This document shows, piece by piece, positions 60,117 through 64,000 of a DNA stretch of 64,000 bases. The notes below the pieces were generated by a model. That model was not told the DNA's origin. It saw only the letters and a program-made list of their open reading frames with translations, and searched no databases. How positions within the stretch are numbered: position 1 is the first letter of the stretch; each line of letters begins with the position of its first letter. Position numbers and translations under genes: made by a program. Source of the stretch: Cyanophora paradoxa (taxonomy: Eukaryota > Glaucocystophyceae > Cyanophorales > Cyanophoraceae); contig QPMI01000095.1 in the NCBI GenBank assembly GCA_004431415.1, forward strand, positions 1-64,000. The letters are read 5' to 3'.

Positions 60117-61495
60117 TTACGTGAGAATATTATTGTTTTGGAGAGGTCCGACAGCAATCCAATGGAGTTTAAGGGTTCTTTCGTTTTGGGGCACATTCGT
60201 ATAATTGATGTCCGAGTAACAAGTAAATATAGCAATCCAAGTGAATTTATTTTTGAAACCAACACGGTTCCCACTCACAAATTCAGCGGAGATATATATG
60301 CTGTTTGTAAAATTGACACTTGTTAAGATAATATCATTTTCGAGAGTAGCATTAACTATTGGATCACTATTATATGGGGTAGAAAATGTAACGGTTCCCG
60401 ATACTGTGGTAAAATCCCCTTTGTAATAGACTCCGGCAGGAATGACTACATTCGCTGTCCCTGTTGCACATATGCATTTGCATTCACATAATTACCGAAA
60501 TTCGTAAGCAACTCTATGCTGTGATTGTGAGTAGGTGGCGAAGTGGGTGTGTTAATTAAATCGTCATAGTTCCCGCTTGTAGCCACAGCATGCAAGTTTG
60601 GTGTATTAACGAGATCATTATAGTTTCCACTTGTAGCCACAGCATGCAAGGTCGGTGCAGTAGGGGTGTTAGTTAAATCATTGTAGTCACCACTTGTAGC
60701 CACAGCATGCAAATTCGGTTTAGTAAATAGTCTATCCCATGTCCCATTGAAAGGGAGTGTAGATTCTGATATAATTACACTTTGATCAATCCAACGAGGT
60801 ATATAAGTGGTGAAATCGGGAATTCTTGATAAATCATAGTAATCACCTGTGAATGCTACACTACTCCAAGTTGGCTTCTCCGTAATATCAGTCCATTTAC
60901 CACTAAATCCTGCCGGGACATCTGTGAGTTCTTTGTAGCTCACCTTTTGCTTTGGTATGGAGAGTTCAATGGGCGAAAATGCACCTGAAAGGTAATTCTC
61001 AGAAGAGAAATACATGAGATTATGGCTGTTTGGGAACACATCCACAAGATTAAAGGTGAAATTCGTTGGTAATTCGACTCTACTAATTGGAGTGTTTGCA
61101 TCTAATATATATTCAGCACCTGGGTGAACAACAGGAAATGTCTGAGCATTTGGAGTATCAACAAGGAAATTCGGAGCATGAACATCACCTGTGACAGTTC
61201 CACCAGTGAGAGGAAGGTAAGCACCCTCCACAGCAATTCCTGCGATGATTGTTGCTCCATTGTCTCTCAGATAATCCTCTGTTACCACTCTTGATATGGT
61301 CTCATTGTGAATATTCTTTGCTGCTGCCCTCTGATTAATTTCTAAAACTCCCTCACCAACTCCACCATTATAATTCGTTTTAATCCATGCAACCTCGCAT
61401 TGTTTATAGTCATCTCGGTTCCCCAAAAGTGCATCTGGTAACAATCTCTCTCTGCTGAATATTAATTTCGGTCTTGATGAATCTAAATCACTCAC
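60117..61495 (-). pseudogene. Fibre-like protein with shaft repeats, 5'-truncated and frameshifted
   Basis: The frame is open from 61495, where the first codon is GTG; the N-terminus is missing. A segment VEGAYLPLTGGTVTGDV is typical of phage tail-fibre repeats. Four shaft units follow near 60530-60740 (LHAVATSGNYNDLVNTP and variants). A one-base shift near 60460 moves the frame to a C-terminal domain (CATGTANVVIPAGVYYKGDF ... KLHWIAVGPL) that ends at 60117. The repeated unit is a known beta-helical or triple-stranded shaft element in phage fibres. Together with the spike genes it indicates a vertex or surface fibre apparatus. Confidence 0.65.
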
Positions 61496-61499
61496 AAGC

Positions 61500-62710
61500 T
61501 TGCTCTCAGGAAGCCGCTATGATGGAAACCCTCTGGAGTCGGTGCTCACAGACGTTGCCCTAGACTACACAATTGCAGAATCGACCAAAGACATATTAAT
61601 TACAGCGTTTGATACAGTTCGGATGCAGCCCGTAGTTTTCACCAAAGATGGGCCATACTCGAGCACGCTGATTCGTGATGCAGTTAGAGCATCTTCTGCA
61701 GCGCCAACATTCTTTCCACCGAAGGTTCTAGGAGACAAAAACCTTGTTGATGGGGCCATCGCCTGTTTAAATAATCCCTCAGTTGCAGCGCTAAGCCACG
61801 CCAGCAAAATTTATGATGCAGAGGATCCAATTGTTCTTGTGAGCATCAGCTGTGGTGAGGTCCAAGCCAGTGAGCAACTGACTGCAGGCTTTTCGAATGC
61901 GGAGACGTCAGGCTGGGGCGCCCTGGGCTGGATCTTATCCCTCTCAGGCAGCCCAATTATTTCTATGCTAATGGCTGGGAGCGAGCTGGAATCGCACTTT
62001 CAAATGCAGGAGCTGCTTCCAGTTGATGCAGATAGAAATTTAACTAGATACTGGCGTTTAAGTGTTCCGCTGCCAGCTGCAGTTATGAGCAAGCTTGATG
62101 ATGCCTCCCCTTCGAATATTTCTTATTTGATTTCCACGACTGATTTATGGCTGAAACAAACCGAAATAAATGCTAAAATAAATGCACTCTGCAGCTTTCT
62201 ACTGGCGAACTACGACCTACTGAACGATGAGAGACTTATCATATCGTCTACCTTAACAGTTGAGCCGCCATTTGATGTCAACTGGTTTATAATTCCAGAT
62301 GCAAACATCACAAGCAACGACTTTGAGGAATTGCACCCACCTTCTCACGTTCGACCTAACTCAACAGGGTTCCAAGGGGGCACTTTACCTAATCCCTGGA
62401 TCAAAGTCGAGTTTCCTAAGCCTTTTGAGCTACATCAAATAATTATGTATGGGCCAGCCTTTGCCGCCGGAGTCCTATTTAATTTCAGCATTCTGACCAA
62501 TTTAGGATATTTACGAGACGGGTCACTATTTGAAAATACGGTCCTAGCCAATGTGCTTGCTGCAAACCCATCTATGACAGGCTTCGAGCAAATGCATAGT
62601 GACTCGCACTTGATCACCCACAGGTGTATAACTATGTGCAAATTATAACAAACGAATTTATAAATGTGAACGCGTTCCGGCTTGATTTCCGGGGACGTTA
62701 CCTAAACTAG
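61500..62710 (+). pseudogene. Patatin-like phospholipase, N-terminally truncated, with C-terminal discoidin-like domain
   Basis: Alignment with the element A copy begins at GSRYDGNPLESVL, so the N-terminal part with the glycine-rich loop and the GxSxG nucleophile is absent. The catalytic DGA is present (NLVDGAIA), followed by PIVLVSISCGEV, then a C-terminal domain starting near residue 265 (FDVNWFIIPDANITSNDFE...NPWIKVEFPKPFELHQIIMYG) like an F5/8 type C (discoidin) domain. The frame ends at 62648, but the conserved end (YVQIITNEF...FRLDFRGRYLN) is in the next frame and stops at 62710. The truncation coincides with the 5' end of the divergent fibre gene. Confidence 0.8.
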
Positions 62711-63619
62711 AAATTGCAGTTCACCAGACCAAGGCAGGCCATTCAGAGAGACGTCATCACCATCTCTGTCGACAATGCGCAGTCGCAGAGAGGTCAGCAC
62801 CAGGCGCTCTTCGATGTGGATCCACTCGCCGTCATTTTCCTGATTTATATAAACGAACTTGCCAACATCCTGGCTCATCTGGATTCGAGCGAGCCCGTAA
62901 TTACACATTGATTTAGCCCCACGGCGAAGCTTCGAAGCAAACGGCCGTAGCTCTTCGCAGACAAGGAAGAGGTACTGGTCGCTGTTCATGTCGATTATCT
63001 TTGGAAATTCGACGGCGTAACCAAGTGCTATACTCTGCATTCTTCCGGTGAAATCCACGCCGTACTCAGGGTGAGCAGGTGTCACTGGAATGCCAGCAAC
63101 CTCTAGATACCGCTCAGCTGCAGTTGCTGGTCTTTGCGGCCCTTCAAGCACAATAGGAGACAGCTGGAGGGGCTCATTTCGGTTCAGCCCGAGCAGATTC
63201 GATAAGGCTTTGAACTGGCAGGTCAGTGTGCAGGAACGGTTGCAATACGCAGACATTTTCAGCGTCTCTGGGTCTCGAAATAGTTTAAAATACGCAATTG
63301 AAATCCCTTCTAGCTCAATATTAAATGATAGGCCAAAGTTGTAAATATCTGTTTCGCCCAGATTTGCAGTCGTAATTATGCCAGGCTCAAACACCTCCAC
63401 GTTTTGCGTTCCAAGGTAGGGAAAGGTGATGGAAAGATACTCAGCTTTAATGCTGGTGTAAAGGCTGTTTGCGAACTCACACTGGGTTAGTCGAACAGCA
63501 ACTGGATTGATTATCGGTTCATTGATTTCGAGCACGAAGTTTGCCTCTGAATCGATTGGCCTTCTGTCTCTGCTGTCAAAGGTAAGCCTGGCGCAGCGTC
63601 GATGCTTGTCTTTGACCAT
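62702..63619 (-). CDS. Penton-like minor capsid protein, intact
   Basis: The 305-residue protein starts MVKDKHRRCARLTFDSRDRR. The DSRDRRPIDSEANFVLEI motif followed by P-V-A-VRLTQCEFANS is the signature of Polinton/NCLDV penton-type proteins, as in element B (IDSRDRD ... VTNFEM). Later features are LLGLNRNEP, DMNSDQYLFLVCEEL and the C-terminal RLRIVDRDGDDV strand. It overlaps the patatin gene end by 9 bp and is divergent from the next gene, with 27 bp between. Such proteins occupy the capsid vertices. Confidence 0.85.
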   Translation of the reverse strand: MVKDKHRRCARLTFDSRDRRPIDSEANFVLEINEPIINPVAVRLTQCEFANSLYTSIKAEYLSITFPYLGTQNVEVFEPGIITTANLGETDIYNFGLSFNIELEGISIAYFKLFRDPETLKMSAYCNRSCTLTCQFKALSNLLGLNRNEPLQLSPIVLEGPQRPATAAERYLEVAGIPVTPAHPEYGVDFTGRMQSIALGYAVEFPKIIDMNSDQYLFLVCEELRPFASKLRRGAKSMCNYGLARIQMSQDVGKFVYINQENDGEWIHIEERLVLTSLRLRIVDRDGDDVSLNGLPWSGELQFLV

Positions 63620-63646
63620 TTTTATTCTCTAACTGATATAAAAAAG

Positions 63647-64000
63647 ATGCCTACGGACTACGTCTGCATTGCAAGTCACCAAGCGGAGGAGCTGACATCC
63701 ACCTCGAAATTTAAAGTAAGACTGCCTAAAGTTTATCAGGATGTGAAAGCCGTGCGCTTGGTATCAGCTGAGATCCCCAACACTATGAGCACAATCGATG
63801 TACTCGATCCGGCAGAGGATTTAGTCTTTAACACCTATATATATTGGTGCAAATATGATCCCACTAATGAAGGACCCGACCCACCTCAGGCCGGATTTGG
63901 AGCGTGGAATAACATTGCAATTCCACCTGGAAATTACGACGTCACCTCGCTTGTGACAGAGATAAACGAAAGGTTGACGGGAACAGGTATCACGTGCACG
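63647..64000 (+). CDS. Second minor capsid protein, partial (runs off window)
   Basis: The frame from 63647 is open to the window end (118 codons). It begins MPTDYVCIASHQAEELTST, followed by FKVRLPKVYQDVKAVRLVSAE, a segment typical of minor capsid proteins of large and Polinton-type DNA viruses (L-P-x-x-Y-x-x-V-x-x-V-x-L-V-S-A-E-I-P). The decayed element A gene at 2464 has the same motif. The C-terminus is missing only because the window ends. Confidence 0.75.
   Translation, partial: MPTDYVCIASHQAEELTSTSKFKVRLPKVYQDVKAVRLVSAEIPNTMSTIDVLDPAEDLVFNTYIYWCKYDPTNEGPDPPQAGFGAWNNIAIPPGNYDVTSLVTEINERLTGTGITCT

Larger units (their letters stand above)
55773..64000. mobile_element. Element C: endogenous virus-like element related to A (right end outside window)
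   Basis: AT-richer sequence with an HNH-AP2 endonuclease, spike/fibre genes, patatin and two minor capsid genes. The order patatin (+), penton-like (-), minor capsid (+) is the same as in element A. Better sequence preservation than A, but four genes have a single frameshift or truncation. Left border is approximate. Confidence 0.7.

Noticed and set aside
1-64000. Assignment to a named genus
   Set aside because: GC-rich genes, GTGCG introns and AT-rich endogenous viruses occur in several unrelated algae and flagellates; the sequence alone does not decide.

Overview
ORGANISM. The window looks like nuclear DNA of a unicellular eukaryote with a GC-rich genome (alga or heterotrophic protist; I cannot place it further). 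It carries AT-rich endogenous DNA-virus elements and several classes of transposon. Evidence for a eukaryotic host: short GT-AG introns (many with GTGCGC donors, one GC-AG) in GC-rich genes; a LINE, a CACTA element, a Helitron-like element and a poly-A retroposon; and Polinton/Maverick-type elements with protein-primed DNA polymerase B, retroviral-type integrase, double-jelly-roll capsid and packaging ATPase. All three stop codons act as stops in the intact genes.  LAYOUT. 1-17749: element A, a decayed Polinton/mavirus-like endogenous virus (patatin lipase, two minor capsid genes, MCP, packaging ATPase, primase-helicase, PolB, integrase, then about 1.8 kb of hairpin-rich non-coding DNA). 17750-22207: LINE reverse-transcriptase ORF, split by a 1.1-kb CACTA element (18830-19954). 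22287-23106 (minus): two-exon gene with an RNase H1 N-terminal/viroplasmin-like domain. 23255-25551: unrecognised multi-exon host gene. 25862-28247: host gene with a LamG/concanavalin-like segment, interrupted by a 680-bp poly-A retroposon. 28538 to about 55772: one host gene for a large protein with ephrin-receptor-like (GCC2/GCC3) cysteine-rich repeats, broken twice by insertions. The first is a 9.7-kb giant foldback element (30400-40144, 6-bp target duplication). The second is a nearly complete Polinton, element B (40671-53694), with 241-bp TIRs that I read as identical and a 5-bp target duplication; its left TIR is itself split by a 1.2-kb Helitron-like insertion. About 55773-64000: element C, related to A, with an HNH-AP2 endonuclease, four fibre/spike-like genes, a truncated patatin gene and two minor capsid genes. 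It continues past the window.  HOW IT FITS TOGETHER. A and C share one gene order (patatin +, penton-like -, minor capsid +), so a lipase next to capsid genes is a lineage trait. A and B share replication genes, a small conserved protein, a promoter-like motif and a non-coding block. C carries a cassette of three proteins with a common N-terminal module and unrelated C-terminal modules, one of them C1q-like; this is the best candidate for an undescribed system (exchangeable virion attachment proteins). At four insertion sites, removing the insert plus one target duplication restores the interrupted reading frame; at a fifth, the Helitron site, removal makes the two TIRs equal in length and sequence. 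This gives unusually firm boundaries and a relative order of events. Many virus-type genes have single-base frameshifts, some in homopolymers, so true decay and sequencing error cannot be separated here.
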